Source of the DNA: Rohdeia sp041398665
GTDB lineage: Bacteria; Planctomycetota; UBA1135; GCA-002686595
NCBI GenBank assembly: GCA_041398665.1
Contig: JAWKUH010000005.1
Location: forward strand, 62,001 to 126,000
Length of the DNA stretch: 64,000 nucleotides
Direction: 5' to 3'
Notes under the pieces: generated by a model
Databases searched by the model: none
The model's input: only the letters and a program-made list of their open reading frames with translations
Told to the model about the DNA's origin: nothing
Translations under genes and position numbers: made by a program
Shown here: one piece after another, positions 1 to 9,898 of the stretch
How positions within the stretch are numbered: position 1 is the first letter of the stretch
Layout of the letters: each line of letters opens with the position of its first letter

Positions 1-1469
1 GCGTCGCGATCCAGCTCCCGAACGTCCCGCAGGCCGTGATCGCGTTCTACGGGACGATGCGAGCCGGCGCGACGGCGGTCATGACGAACCCGCTGTACAC
101 GCTGCGGGAACTCGAGCACCAGTGGGCCGACGCCGACTGCAAGGTCGCCGTCACCTGCGACTTCACCTGGATGGGCACGCTGCGCGAGCACCGCGCCGTG
201 CTGCGTCCGGAGAAGTACGTCGTGGCGTCGATCCCCGAGTACCTCGGCATCCCGAAGCGGTGGCTCGCACCGTTCGTCCTCGGGCGACAGGACCCGCCGC
301 GCTACGCGAGGTTCCCGGACGAGCCGGGGGTCGCGCGGTTCAAGCGGATGGTCGACGCGTCGCCGGCCGGCGGCGAGTTCGGACGCCCGGACTTCGACGA
401 CGTCGCGATCCTCCAGTACACCGGCGGCACGACGGGGCCGTCGAAGGGTGCGATGCTGACGCACCGCAACCTGTCCGCGAACGTGCAGCAGATCGACGCG
501 TGGTTCGTCGGTGCTCGCGAGGCGCACGAGGTCATGCTCACCGCGCTGCCGCTCTTCCACGTCTTCGGCCTCACGGTCTGCATGAACTGGGGCGTGTGGT
601 CCGCGGCGGAGCTCGTGCTCGAGCCCAACCCGCGCGACATCGGTTCGCTCGTCGACGCCATCGAAGGCGCTCGGGTCACGCTGTTCCCCTCGGTCCCCGC
701 GCTGTTCGCGAAGATGTGCGAGTACGAGGGCATCGAGAAGCGGGACCTGCGCTCGGTGCGGGCGTGCTTCTCGGGTTCCGCGCCGATCTCGCCGGAGACG
801 ATGCGGCGTTTCGAGGAACTCACCGGTGCGCGCGTCGTCGAGGGCTTCGGGATGACGGAGACGTCGCCGGTCACGCACTGCAACCCGCTCGGCGGTGAGC
901 GGAAGGTCGGCTCGGTCGGCGTCCCGATCTCGAACACGGGGGCGCGCGTCGTCGACGTCGACACGGGGACGACGGACGTCGCGCCGGGCGAGGAGGGCGA
1001 GCTGATCGTCCGCGGTCCGCAGGTGATGGCGGGCTACTGGAACCGGCCCGACGAGACCGCGCAGGTCCTGCGCGACGGCTGGATGCACACGGGCGACCTC
1101 GCGACGATGGACGACGAGGGCTTCTTCCGCATCGTCGGGCGCAAGAAGGACATGATCAACGTGAGCGGCCTCAAGGTGTTCCCCGACGAGGTGGACCACG
1201 TGCTGGCGTCGCACCCCGACGTGCTCGAGGCGGCGACGATCGGTGTGCCGCGCGAGAAGGGCGGCGAGCAGGTGAAGAGCTTCGTCGTGCTGCGCAAGGG
1301 CTCGAAGGCGACGGCGGAGACGCTCGAGGCCTTCTGTCGCGAGAGCCTGGCGGCGTACAAGGTGCCGAAGGAGATCGAGTTCCTCGACGAACTGCCGAAG
1401 AGCACGATCATGAAGGTCCTCCGGCGCGAGCTGCGCGACATCGAGATGGCGAAGCGGAAGAAGTCGTAA
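1..1469 (+). CDS. fadD: Acyl-CoA synthetase (AMP-forming), 5' end cut by window edge
   Basis: Activates a fatty acid to its acyl-CoA through an acyl-adenylate, the entry step of beta-oxidation. The frame is already open at base 3 and reads VAIQLPNVPQAV, a typical interior segment of this family, so the true start lies upstream. Visible motifs are the phosphate-binding YTGGTTGPSKG (near nt 417-450), GFGMTET (near nt 843-863) and the C-terminal hinge/lysine region GRKKDMINVSG (near nt 1137-1170). It ends in TAA. The neighbouring FadE-type dehydrogenase and FadJ-type enzyme support a long-chain fatty-acid role. Family assignment is firm; substrate chain length is inferred from context. Confidence 0.9.
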   Translation, partial: VAIQLPNVPQAVIAFYGTMRAGATAVMTNPLYTLRELEHQWADADCKVAVTCDFTWMGTLREHRAVLRPEKYVVASIPEYLGIPKRWLAPFVLGRQDPPRYARFPDEPGVARFKRMVDASPAGGEFGRPDFDDVAILQYTGGTTGPSKGAMLTHRNLSANVQQIDAWFVGAREAHEVMLTALPLFHVFGLTVCMNWGVWSAAELVLEPNPRDIGSLVDAIEGARVTLFPSVPALFAKMCEYEGIEKRDLRSVRACFSGSAPISPETMRRFEELTGARVVEGFGMTETSPVTHCNPLGGERKVGSVGVPISNTGARVVDVDTGTTDVAPGEEGELIVRGPQVMAGYWNRPDETAQVLRDGWMHTGDLATMDDEGFFRIVGRKKDMINVSGLKVFPDEVDHVLASHPDVLEAATIGVPREKGGEQVKSFVVLRKGSKATAETLEAFCRESLAAYKVPKEIEFLDELPKSTIMKVLRRELRDIEMAKRKKS

Positions 1470-1492
1470 CGCGACGAGGGCCGAGCGCTGCC

Positions 1493-1634
1493 CGAACGGC
1501 GCCTGCGGCGCCGGGATTCGCTCACAGGGAGCCGGGGAGGACGGGAGGCCACACAGTTGATTGTGTTGTGTGTCTCCTCCGTCCTCCCCGTTCCCTGTGA
1601 ATCTGTGTGGGATCGCGCGGCCGGAAGGCCGCGC
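1493..1634 (+). repeat. Intergenic hairpin element, copy A
   Basis: Tail-to-tail gap between fadD and fadE. It begins 23 bases after the fadD stop with the palindromic tag GAACGGCGCCTGCGGCGCCG. An imperfect inverted repeat of about 35-nt arms follows (about 1521-1555 against 1563-1600, both ending in CACAGGGA/TCCCTGTG). It closes with a second palindrome, GCGGCCGGAAGGCCGC. The same parts recur at 28.0, 56.5 and 58.7 kb. Strand is given as that of the tag reading away from fadD. Confidence 0.75.
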
Positions 1635-1728
1635 CACGCGACTGAAGTCGAACCGAATGCAGGAGGGACGCGGAGACGAATCCCCGCGTCCCTCCTTCAT
1701 CGGTGCCCGCGCTCCCGCGCGCCGCGCC

Positions 1729-4212
1729 TCAGGTGTAGTTCGCGTGCTCGGGGTGCACCACGTGCGACTCGGGCACGGGGACGCCCTTCGCGATGGCGGT
1801 CTTCATGTAGTCCTCGAGGGAGAACGCATCGACCTCGATCGCCTCGGCGCGGGCCTCCTCCGCGGCGCGGACGATCGCGGCCTCCTTCTCCTCGATCACG
1901 CCGGCGGTGACGGCCTCCGGCAGGGCCTCGAGGATCGGACGCTTCGCGACCTTGCCCTTCTTCATCGCCTTCTTGACCTTGTGCACCACGGGGTGCGCGG
2001 CGTGCACCTTCTCGAAGGCCGTCTCGAGCGCGCGCACCGGCTCGGTCTCCGACGTCGGCATGTAGAGCTGACCGAAGAGGCGCTCGCGCTGCGGACCCGG
2101 CTCCTGCAGGAGCTCGGCGACGCGCTGGGCGAGTTCGTCGGTCGGTTCCGTGCCGATCGGCGCGAGGCGGTGGAGCCAGCGCACCGGCCCGGCGAAGAAC
2201 CAGCGCATGCCCGGGATCGTGAGGTTCGTGAGGAGCCCCTCCATGGCGCGCTGCACGCGCGCGAAGGAGTGGTCGAGCGCGAGCCGCACGAACGGCAGGT
2301 CCTCGCGCGGACGCCCGTCGGCCTCGAAGCGGCGCAGCACTGCCGTCGCGAGGTACATCTCGACGAACATGTCCGCGAAGCGTCCGGAGAGGGCCTCCTT
2401 GCGCTTGAGGTTCCCGCCGAGTCCGGCCATCGCGAAGTCCGCGAGCGTCGCGAACGTCGCCGAGGTCCAGCCCAGCTTCCTCCAGTACCTCGCCGTCGGC
2501 CCCGACACCGGCGACGGCGCCAGCGCACCGCGCGTCAGGGTCAACACGATCGAGCGGGACAGGTTGCGCACGACGTGTCCGACGTGCCCGAAGAAGGCCG
2601 CGTCGAAGCCGGCGACGTCGCGCTCCTCCATGGCGCGGATCTCCTTGTAGGCGTAGGGGTGCGAGCGGATCGCTCCCTGCCCGAAGATCATCAGCGTGCG
2701 CGTCAGGATGTTCGCGCCCTCGACCGTGATCGAGATGGGTTGCGCGAAGTAGGCGTGCGCGACGAGGTTCCGCGGCCCGCGCGAGATCGCCGCGCCGCCG
2801 AGGATGTCCATGGTGTCGTTCGTGACGCGCCGAGAGGTCTCGGTCGCGCAGTACTTGAGGAGCGCCGTGATGACGGCCGGCTTGTGCCCGGCGTCGATGC
2901 CGCTCGTGGTGAAGCGACGGGCCGCCTCGAGCTCGTACGCCGCCGCACCGATGCGCGACAGCGGCTCGGCGATGCCCTCGAACGCGCCGATCGAGACGCC
3001 GAACTGCTGGCGCACGAGCGAGTACGCGCCCGCGATCCGCGCGAAGCCCTTGGCACTCGCCGTGCTCGAGGCGGGCAGCGCGATGCCGCGTCCCGCCGAG
3101 AGGCACTCCATCAGCATCTGCCAACCGCGTCCCGCACCGGCCGCGCCGCCGATGATGGCGGAGACCGGGACGACGACGTCGTCGCCGCTCGTCGGGCAGT
3201 TGTAGAAGGGCACGCCCAGCGGGTCGTGCCGCTCGCCGAGCACGACGCCCGGCGTGTTCGTCGGGATCAACGCGCAGGTGATGCCGGGATCCTTGCCCTT
3301 GCCGAGGAACTCGTTCGGGTCGTGCAGCTTGAACGCGAGGCCGAGGACCGTCGAGATCGCGGCCAGCGTGATGTAGCGCTTGCGCCACGTGAGGCGCAGG
3401 TACAGCTCGCCGTCGTCACCGCGGAAGACCTCGCCGTGCGACGTCATCGAACCCGCGTCGGAACCGGCGTTGGGCTCGGTCAGCGCGAAGCAGGGCACCT
3501 CGATGCCCTTCGCGAGGCGCGGCAGCCAGTGGTCGCGCTGTTCCTGCGTCCCGTGGTGCAGCAGGAGCTCGGCCGGGCCGAGCGAGTTCGGGACCATGAC
3601 CGTGATCCCGAGCGGACCGCAGCGCGAACTCAGTTTCGCGATGATGCGACTCTTGGCCTCCGCCGAGAATCCGCGTCCCTGGTACTCCCGCGGGATGAGG
3701 AGGCCGAAGAAGCCCTCCTCGCGCAACGTCCGCCAGACGTCCTGGGGCAGGTCGCGGTGCTGGAACACGTCCCAGTCGCTCGTCATCGCGCAGACGCGCT
3801 CGACCTGGTCGTCGAGGAAGGCCTGTTCCTCGGGGGTCAGCTCGGTGAGCGGCTCCTTCGCGAGTCGGTGCACGTCGGGACGGCCGCCGAAGAGCTCGCC
3901 GTCGACCCACACCGTGCCGGCCTCGAGGGCCTCGCGCTCCGTGCGCGAGATCACCGGGAGGAACTTCATGGCGCGCATGAAGGACATCACGGGCTGCGTG
4001 ACCACGCGGCGGCGCAGCGGCACGAAGGCCGTGACGGCGCCGATCGCGGCCACCACGAGGAGCGCCCACCAGGGCAGCCCCCAGAGGAAGCCGAGGGCGA
4101 GTGCGCCGACCGTCCACGGGATCGCGCGCGCGCCGACGTAGCCCAGGGCGAGGAGGACGATCGGCGTCGAGACGACGCCGATCACGAGGTGGGAGAGGTA
4201 CCAACCGTGCAT
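1729..4212 (-). CDS. fadE: Acyl-CoA dehydrogenase, membrane-associated FadE type
   Basis: Flavin-dependent first oxidation step of beta-oxidation, acyl-CoA to trans-2-enoyl-CoA. About 827 residues, close to E. coli FadE. The start is ATG at 4212, giving MHGWYLSHLVIGVVSTPIVLL and a second hydrophobic stretch at the N-terminus, as FadE proteins have; an in-frame GTG at 4287 would add a non-hydrophobic extension. The signature FALTEPNAGSDAGS lies around residues 237-250, and a long C-terminal region of the FadE type (DUF1974-like) follows the dehydrogenase core. It is divergent from the bifunctional enzyme at 4442, leaving a 229-bp shared control region, and convergent with fadD. Confidence 0.9.
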   Translation of the reverse strand: MHGWYLSHLVIGVVSTPIVLLALGYVGARAIPWTVGALALGFLWGLPWWALLVVAAIGAVTAFVPLRRRVVTQPVMSFMRAMKFLPVISRTEREALEAGTVWVDGELFGGRPDVHRLAKEPLTELTPEEQAFLDDQVERVCAMTSDWDVFQHRDLPQDVWRTLREEGFFGLLIPREYQGRGFSAEAKSRIIAKLSSRCGPLGITVMVPNSLGPAELLLHHGTQEQRDHWLPRLAKGIEVPCFALTEPNAGSDAGSMTSHGEVFRGDDGELYLRLTWRKRYITLAAISTVLGLAFKLHDPNEFLGKGKDPGITCALIPTNTPGVVLGERHDPLGVPFYNCPTSGDDVVVPVSAIIGGAAGAGRGWQMLMECLSAGRGIALPASSTASAKGFARIAGAYSLVRQQFGVSIGAFEGIAEPLSRIGAAAYELEAARRFTTSGIDAGHKPAVITALLKYCATETSRRVTNDTMDILGGAAISRGPRNLVAHAYFAQPISITVEGANILTRTLMIFGQGAIRSHPYAYKEIRAMEERDVAGFDAAFFGHVGHVVRNLSRSIVLTLTRGALAPSPVSGPTARYWRKLGWTSATFATLADFAMAGLGGNLKRKEALSGRFADMFVEMYLATAVLRRFEADGRPREDLPFVRLALDHSFARVQRAMEGLLTNLTIPGMRWFFAGPVRWLHRLAPIGTEPTDELAQRVAELLQEPGPQRERLFGQLYMPTSETEPVRALETAFEKVHAAHPVVHKVKKAMKKGKVAKRPILEALPEAVTAGVIEEKEAAIVRAAEEARAEAIEVDAFSLEDYMKTAIAKGVPVPESHVVHPEHANYT

Positions 4213-4441
4213 GTTCGACCTTGGGCGTGGATGGACGCCCGCTCCTGCATCGGCCGCGGCGCGCTCGGACTCCAGACCCGCGTCCACCTTAGCTGCGCCT
4301 CGAACCGGAGTTCGGACCTCCGCAGAAGTGCGACGGGAGCTTCACGGAGCCGCCGCGGAGCGTCCCAGCCGTGCAACGGTGCGACATCCGACGGCGGCCC
4401 GCGCCCCGCCCCGAGCCCTCCGGCGGCGACCATGGCCGGCG

Positions 4442-6622
4442 ATGGAAGGGAACCTGCCCTGGCCCGACGACGCACCGCCCGAGGGCGCCTGCGTGCGCGT
4501 CGACGAGCCCGAACCCGGCCTCCTGCGCCTCGCACCCGTGTCGCCGCACCGGAGCTTCCCGGTCCTCGACGGGCCGCTCCTGCGCGACCTCGAGGCCGCC
4601 GTGGCGCGGATCGAGGCGGACCCGCCGAAGGGGTTGCTCCTCGTCGGTCGACGGTCCGACCAGTTCCTCGCGGGAGCCGACGTTCGCGCCATCGCTCGGG
4701 CGCGCGACCCCGAGCAGATCGCGACGGTCGTGCGCGCCGTCCACGCGCTGTTCGACCGCATCGACCGGCTCCCGTGTCGCGTCGTCGCCGCGGTCGGCGG
4801 CCCCGTTCCCGGCGGCGCGTACGAGTTGTGCCTGGCGTGCGACGCGATCGTGCTCGCGAACGACGCGAGGACGCGCGTCGGGCTGCCCGAGACCAAGCTG
4901 GGCCTCCTGCCCGCGTGGGGCGGGACGCACCGACTGACGAAGCGCGTCGGCGTGCCCGCGGCGGCGACCGCGATCCTCGCCGGGACGTTGCACGACCCGC
5001 GTCGCGCGAAGCGCATCGGGCTCGTCGACCGGCTCACGCCGCCGGAATACCTCGAACGCATCGGCGCCGACGTCGCGCTGGGGCGCGAACGCCTCGCGCC
5101 GCGGAAGCGGGGTTGGCGCGCGTTCCTCGTCGACCGCAACCCGCTCGTGAAGGCGGTCGTCGAGCGCAGCGCGCGCAAGACGCTCGACGAGCGGACCGGC
5201 GGGCACTACCCGGCGCCGTACGCCGCGCTCGAGGCGGTGCTCGAGGCTCCGTCCGTCCCGCGCGCGAAGTGGGCGGACGTCGAGGCGAGGCTCGCCGCGC
5301 GTCTCGTCGCGTCGGACGCGTGCCGACACCTCGTCGGCCTGTTCCTCGGGACCGAGGAGCAGAAGAGGCTCGCCGACGCACCGGACGGCGGGACGCCGGC
5401 GCGGAAGGTCGAGCGCGCCGCGGTCGTCGGGGCGGGCGTCATGGGGGCGGGGATCGCCTCGGCGCTCGCGCAGAACGGCATCGACGTGAGGCTCGCCGAC
5501 CTCGCGCGCGCCGCGCTCGACCGCGCGCAGGCCGACCACCGCGCCGCCGTCGAGAAGCGGCGGAAGCGCACGGGCGGTCCGAAGGCGGACGCCGCGATCG
5601 ACCGCCTCACGGTCTCGCGCGACATCGACGGCATGCGGCGCACCGACATCGTGGTCGAGGCCGTCGCCGAGACCGTGGAGATCAAGCAGAGCGTGTTCTC
5701 GAAGATCGAGAAGGCGGCGCCCGACGCGCTCCTCGCGACGAACACGAGTTCGCTCTCGGTCACGCGGCTCGCCTCGACGCTCGAGCGGCCGGAGCGCCTC
5801 GTCGGACTGCACTTCTTCAACCCCGTCGCGAAGATGCCGCTCGTCGAGGTGATCCGCGGCGAGCACACGAGCGACGAGGCCTTCCGCACCGCGGCGGCGC
5901 TCGCCGTGAAGCTCGGCAAGACGCCGGTCGAGGTCGCGGACGTGCCGGGGTTCCTCGTCAACCGCCTGCTCGGACCGTACCTGGACGAAGCGATGTACCG
6001 CTTCGTGAACGGTGCCGACGTCGAGGGCATGGACGCGGCGGCGCGCGCCTTCGGCATGCCGATGGGCCCGTTCGAGCTGCTCGACGAGGTCGGCCTCGAC
6101 ATCGCGCTGCACACCGCGCACAGCCTTTCCGAGGGCTACGGCGAGCGCATGCGGCCGACCGAGGGGCTCGACCGCATGGCGACGAAGGAGCGGCTCGGCA
6201 AGAAGGCGGGCAAGGGCTTCTACGTCCACCGCGGGAAGGGCCGCGGGAAGAAGGAACTCGCCGACGACCTCGCGACGTTCCGGAGCGGGACGAACGGACC
6301 GCTCTCGGCCTCGGAGTGCTTCGACGCGGCCGTGCTGGCGTTCGCCAACGAAGCCGCGCTCGCGCTGGGCGAGGGCGTCGTCGCGAGCGCGCGCGAACTC
6401 GATCTCGCGGTCGTCCTCGGGACGGGCTTCGCGCCCTTCCGCGGCGGACCGCTGCACTGGATCGACGCCGTCGGGGCGCAGGAGATCGTGCGGCGCCTCG
6501 AGGCGCTGCACGCCACGGACCAGCACACCCACCGCAGGACCGCGGTCGGGCGGTTCGCGCCCGCGCCGCTGCTCGTCGAGCATGCGCGATCCGGCGCGCG
6601 CTTCCACGAGCCGCTCGCGTAG
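4442..6622 (+). CDS. fadJ: Bifunctional enoyl-CoA hydratase / 3-hydroxyacyl-CoA dehydrogenase
   Basis: Second and third steps of beta-oxidation on one chain, 726 residues, the usual length for FadB/FadJ alpha subunits. The N-terminal crotonase domain keeps both catalytic glutamates (YELCLACD near residue 127, LPETKLG near 148-154) and an oxyanion-hole segment. The NAD-binding domain starts with VVGAGVMGAGIA near residue 328, and the catalytic His region is LVGLHFFNPVAKMPLVEV near 452. The start ATG at 4442 gives MEGNLPWPDD; the open frame runs upstream into the fadE leader without family-like sequence. No thiolase partner is visible here, so the third subunit must lie elsewhere. FadB versus FadJ cannot be settled from sequence alone. 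Confidence 0.88.
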   Translation: MEGNLPWPDDAPPEGACVRVDEPEPGLLRLAPVSPHRSFPVLDGPLLRDLEAAVARIEADPPKGLLLVGRRSDQFLAGADVRAIARARDPEQIATVVRAVHALFDRIDRLPCRVVAAVGGPVPGGAYELCLACDAIVLANDARTRVGLPETKLGLLPAWGGTHRLTKRVGVPAAATAILAGTLHDPRRAKRIGLVDRLTPPEYLERIGADVALGRERLAPRKRGWRAFLVDRNPLVKAVVERSARKTLDERTGGHYPAPYAALEAVLEAPSVPRAKWADVEARLAARLVASDACRHLVGLFLGTEEQKRLADAPDGGTPARKVERAAVVGAGVMGAGIASALAQNGIDVRLADLARAALDRAQADHRAAVEKRRKRTGGPKADAAIDRLTVSRDIDGMRRTDIVVEAVAETVEIKQSVFSKIEKAAPDALLATNTSSLSVTRLASTLERPERLVGLHFFNPVAKMPLVEVIRGEHTSDEAFRTAAALAVKLGKTPVEVADVPGFLVNRLLGPYLDEAMYRFVNGADVEGMDAAARAFGMPMGPFELLDEVGLDIALHTAHSLSEGYGERMRPTEGLDRMATKERLGKKAGKGFYVHRGKGRGKKELADDLATFRSGTNGPLSASECFDAAVLAFANEAALALGEGVVASARELDLAVVLGTGFAPFRGGPLHWIDAVGAQEIVRRLEALHATDQHTHRRTAVGRFAPAPLLVEHARSGARFHEPLA

Positions 6623-6699
6623 GCGCCGCGATCGGGCCGGGGCGAGGGAGGCGGGGCGGGACTTCTCGCACGCCGTTCCGGGGTGATCCCGCGGGCTGT

Positions 6700-6708
6700 T
6701 GCTATCCT
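6700..6708 (+). promoter_or_regulatory. Candidate extended -10 promoter for the GCS2-type ligase
   Basis: TGCTATCCT, an extended -10 (TGn plus TATCCT), lies about 45 bases upstream of the TTG start at 6752. No convincing -35 is seen. Transcription starting just after it would exclude the upstream GTG at 6683 as the translation start. Confidence 0.35.
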
Positions 6709-6751
6709 CGCCGGGTCGAGCGGCGTCGCCCGCTCACGGACCGAACGAGCC

Positions 6752-8694
6752 TTGGGCGAACACGACGTCACCGCGCACAGCGAGAGCCAGGAGCGCGACA
6801 ACGAGCGCCTGCGCGCCTTCACACGGGCCCTTCTCGAGGACGTGCGCGTGCTCGAGGAGATGCTCGCGACACCCGGCACCTTCGAGACCGGCGTGCGCCG
6901 CCTCGGCGCGGAACAGGAGATGTTCCTGGTCGACGGAGCGATGCGGCCGTCGTCGATCGGCGCGGACCTGATCGGCGAGCTGCCCGAGGGGCCGTTCACG
7001 ACCGAGCTCGGCCGCTTCAACCTCGAGATCAACCTGTCGCCGCGCGAGTACGCCGGTCGCTGCCTGGCGGAGTTCGAGAGCGAGCTCGCGGGCAACCTCG
7101 AGGCGGTGCGCACGGCCGCGGCGCGCCACGGCGCGCGCGTGGCGTTGGTCGGCATCCTTCCGACGCTCGAGGCCTCGCACCTCACGCTCGACTGGATGAC
7201 GCCGAACCCGCGCTACTTCGAGCTCAACCGAGCTCTGACGGCGATGCGCGGCGGCGCGTTCCAGACGCAGATCAAGGGGCTCGACGAACTCAGCCTCGGT
7301 CACGACAACGTGATGCTCGAGGCCTGCAACACGTCGTTCCAGGTCCACTTCCAGGTCGGGCCCGAGGAGTTCGTCCCGCTCTACAACCTGGCGCAGCTCG
7401 TGACCGCGCCGGTGCTCGCCGTCGCCACGAACTCGCCGCTCCTGTTGGGGAGGCGACTGGCACGAGACGCGCGTCGCACTCTTCCAACAGTCGCTCGGCG
7501 CGCCTCCACTACGCCGAACAGGCGCGCGGGCACCATGCACGCGCGTCAGCTTCGGCGACCGCTGGCTCGAGAACTCGATGATCGAGCTGCTGCGCGAGGA
7601 CGTCGCGCGCGCTTCCGATCGATCATCTCGACCGAGGTCGAGAGGACTCCGCCGAGGTCCTGCGAGCCGGCGGCGTGCCGCGGCTGCGCGCGTGGTGCCT
7701 GTTCAACGGCACGGTCTACCGCTGGAACCGCCCGTGCTACGGCATCACGAAGACGCCGACGGGCCGCGCCCGCACCTGCGGATCGAGAACCGCGTCCTGC
7801 ACTTCGGGCCGAGCGTGGTCGACGCCGTCGCGAACGCCGCGTTCTTCTTCAGGACTCATGCTTCGGCCCTCGGCGACGAGGTCGGCGACGTGCCCTCGCC
7901 TCGCGTTCGAGAGCGCGCGCGCGAACTTCATGGCGGCGTCGCGCTACGGCCTCAAGGCCAACTTCACCTGGATCGACCGTCGCGAGGTCTCGGCGCAGGA
8001 CCTGGCGCCTCGAACTCCTGCCGGTGGCGCAGCGCGGCCTCGAGTCGCACGGCGTCGCACCGGAGGACGTCGAGCGCTACCTCGGCACGATCGAGCGCCG
8101 CGTGACGGCGGGTCGGACAGGTTGCCGCGTAGCTGCTCGACTCGCTCGCGCAGCTCCCCGCGACGACGTCGCTCGACGTGCGCCTGCGCAAGCTCACGCG
8201 CCGCATGATCCAGGAGCAGGGTCGGGTCGCCCGTCGCAGAGTGGGCGACCGAGGGCGACGACCAGGGCTCCGACAGGCGCGACGACTACCGCACGGTTGG
8301 GCAGGTCATGACGCGCGACGTCTTCACCGTGCACCCCGAGGACCTCGTCGACCTCGCGGCGAGCCTGATGGAGTGGGAGCACGTGCGCCACGTCCCGGTC
8401 GAGGACCACCAGGGTCGGCTCGTGGGACTCGTGGGACACCGCGCGCTGCTGCGCATGGTCGGACGCGGGGTGAAGAGTCTCCAGACACCGGTGGCTGTGC
8501 GCGAGATCATGCGCCACGACCCGCTCACGATCTCGCCCGACGCGTCGACGCTCGACGCGATGCGCACGATGCGCGAGCACCGCGTGTCGTGCCTCCCCGT
8601 CGTCCAGGACGGCCGGCTCGTCGGCATCGTCACCGAGCACGACTTCGTCGAGGTCGCGCGCGCGCTGCTCGAGAAGGAGCTCGAGGCGGAGTGA
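6752..8694 (+). CDS. GCS2-family glutamate-cysteine-ligase-like protein with C-terminal CBS pair, frame broken
   Basis: ATP-dependent carboxylate-amine ligase of the GCS2 fold fused to two CBS domains. The TTG start gives LGEHDVTAHSE, the N-terminus typical of the family. The intact first part has VRRLGAEQEMFLVDG, then TELGRFNLEINLSP and FQVHFQVGPEEF. From about 7440 to 8310 the protein must be read by switching frames several times: RLRAWCLFNGTVYRWNRPCYG, then ANFMAASRYGLKANFTWIDR, then RLRKLTRRMIQEQ. The CBS pair (8308-8691, MTRDVFTVHPEDL through RLVGIVTEHDFVEVA) is intact and in one frame. Normal sequence on both sides suggests sequence errors rather than two genes. The stop overlaps the start of the zinc hydrolase, so the two are probably translated together. 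The acceptor and donor amino acids are unknown. Confidence 0.75.
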
Positions 8695-9851
8695 CGCGGG
8701 GCGAGGACGAGGCCGTCGCGCACGTGCACCCCGCGCCGGACCGCGGTCGCGTCGTCGCGCGACTCGGACCGGAGGGAGCGCCGCTCTTCGTCGCGACCGC
8801 GGGGATCCACGGGAACGAGCGCGAAGGCGTCCTCGCGCTCGAACGCGTCGCGAAGGCGCTGACGCCGATCGCCGGTCGGCTGCGGCGCCGCGTGGTGTTC
8901 CTGCGCGGCAACCTCTCGGCTCTCATCGCACGGCAGCGCTACGTCGACGCCGACCTCAACCGTCATTTCGCGACGGAGCGCGTGGAGCGCCTCGTCGACG
9001 GCGGCGAGGCGCACTGTGCGGAGGACCGCGAACTCGTCGCGCTGATGCACGAGATCCTGCGCGAACTCGAGGCCGCGCCGGGGCGCGCGTTCCTGCTCGA
9101 CCTGCACAGCATGTCCGGCGCGGGTCCGCCGTTCAGCCTCGCCGCCGACACGCTCGCGAACCGACGCATCGCGAGCGGACTGCCGCTGCCGCTGGTGCTC
9201 GGCATGGAGGAGGGGATCGACGGCACGCTGCTCTCGTGGTTCGCCGAGCGCGGCTACGACCACCTCGGCATCGAGGGCGGCCGCATCGGCGAGGAGGCGA
9301 CCGAGGAGAACCAGGAGAACGCGGTCTGGCTCCTGCTGGAGCGCACCGGCGCGCTGCGTCCCGAGGACGTGCCGGAACTCGATCGCCGCCGCCGGGACCT
9401 CGCGTTCGCCGCGAAGGGCACCCCGGACACCGTCGCCGTCCTGCATCGTCACCCCGTCTCGCCCGACGACGGCTTCGCGATGGTGCCGGGCTTCACGAAC
9501 TTCGACCGCGTGACGCGCGGCGAGCTCCTCGCGACCGAGGTCCGGGGCGATCTCCGCTGTCCGTTCGACGGCGTGATCCTGCTGCCGCTCTACCAGGGTC
9601 GCGGATCGGACGGCTACTTCATCGGCCGGACCGCGGGGCCCGTCGCGCGCTTCTTCTCGGCGGTCGCCCGTCGGCTGTTCGGTCGCAAGACGCTCGCCCT
9701 CCTGCCCGGGATCAGGAGGCACGGCGAACGCGGCCTCGAGATCGCACTGCACGAGGCGAGCGGCTGGCGACTCGCCGCGTGTCGGTTCCTCGGCTTCTGG
9801 CGCCAGCGTCCCGTCGGCTCGAACCTGGTCGTCACCCGTCGGCCGCAGTGA
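8691..9851 (+). CDS. Succinylglutamate desuccinylase/aspartoacylase-family zinc hydrolase
   Basis: M14-like zinc amidohydrolase of the AstE/AspA family, 386 residues. The zinc site is readable: GIHGNEREG supplies the His and Glu ligands, DADLNRHF the Asn-Arg substrate pair, and LLDLHSMSG the third ligand. The C-terminal part (CPFDGVILLPLYQGRGSDGYFIGR) is the beta-barrel extension seen in this family. The start is GTG at 8691 inside GAGTGA, overlapping the stop of the GCS2/CBS gene by 4 bases. The pairing suggests that one enzyme makes and the other cleaves an amide- or acyl-linked amino acid; the substrate is not predictable here. Confidence 0.85.
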   Translation: MTRGEDEAVAHVHPAPDRGRVVARLGPEGAPLFVATAGIHGNEREGVLALERVAKALTPIAGRLRRRVVFLRGNLSALIARQRYVDADLNRHFATERVERLVDGGEAHCAEDRELVALMHEILRELEAAPGRAFLLDLHSMSGAGPPFSLAADTLANRRIASGLPLPLVLGMEEGIDGTLLSWFAERGYDHLGIEGGRIGEEATEENQENAVWLLLERTGALRPEDVPELDRRRRDLAFAAKGTPDTVAVLHRHPVSPDDGFAMVPGFTNFDRVTRGELLATEVRGDLRCPFDGVILLPLYQGRGSDGYFIGRTAGPVARFFSAVARRLFGRKTLALLPGIRRHGERGLEIALHEASGWRLAACRFLGFWRQRPVGSNLVVTRRPQ

Positions 9852-9898
9852 TGGGGGACCTCGGAGAAGAAAGGGGCGCGACCGTCGTCGGCGCTGCG

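Noticed and set aside
1493..1634. Insertion sequence remnant
   Set aside because: No transposase fragment or target-site duplication is visible; the element is a short hairpin repeat with three relatives.
1561..7581. Open frame of about 2000 codons spanning fadE and fadJ
   Set aside because: Low-complexity Arg/Ala-rich translation, antisense or out of frame to clear enzymes; long stop-free shadow frames are expected at 70% GC.
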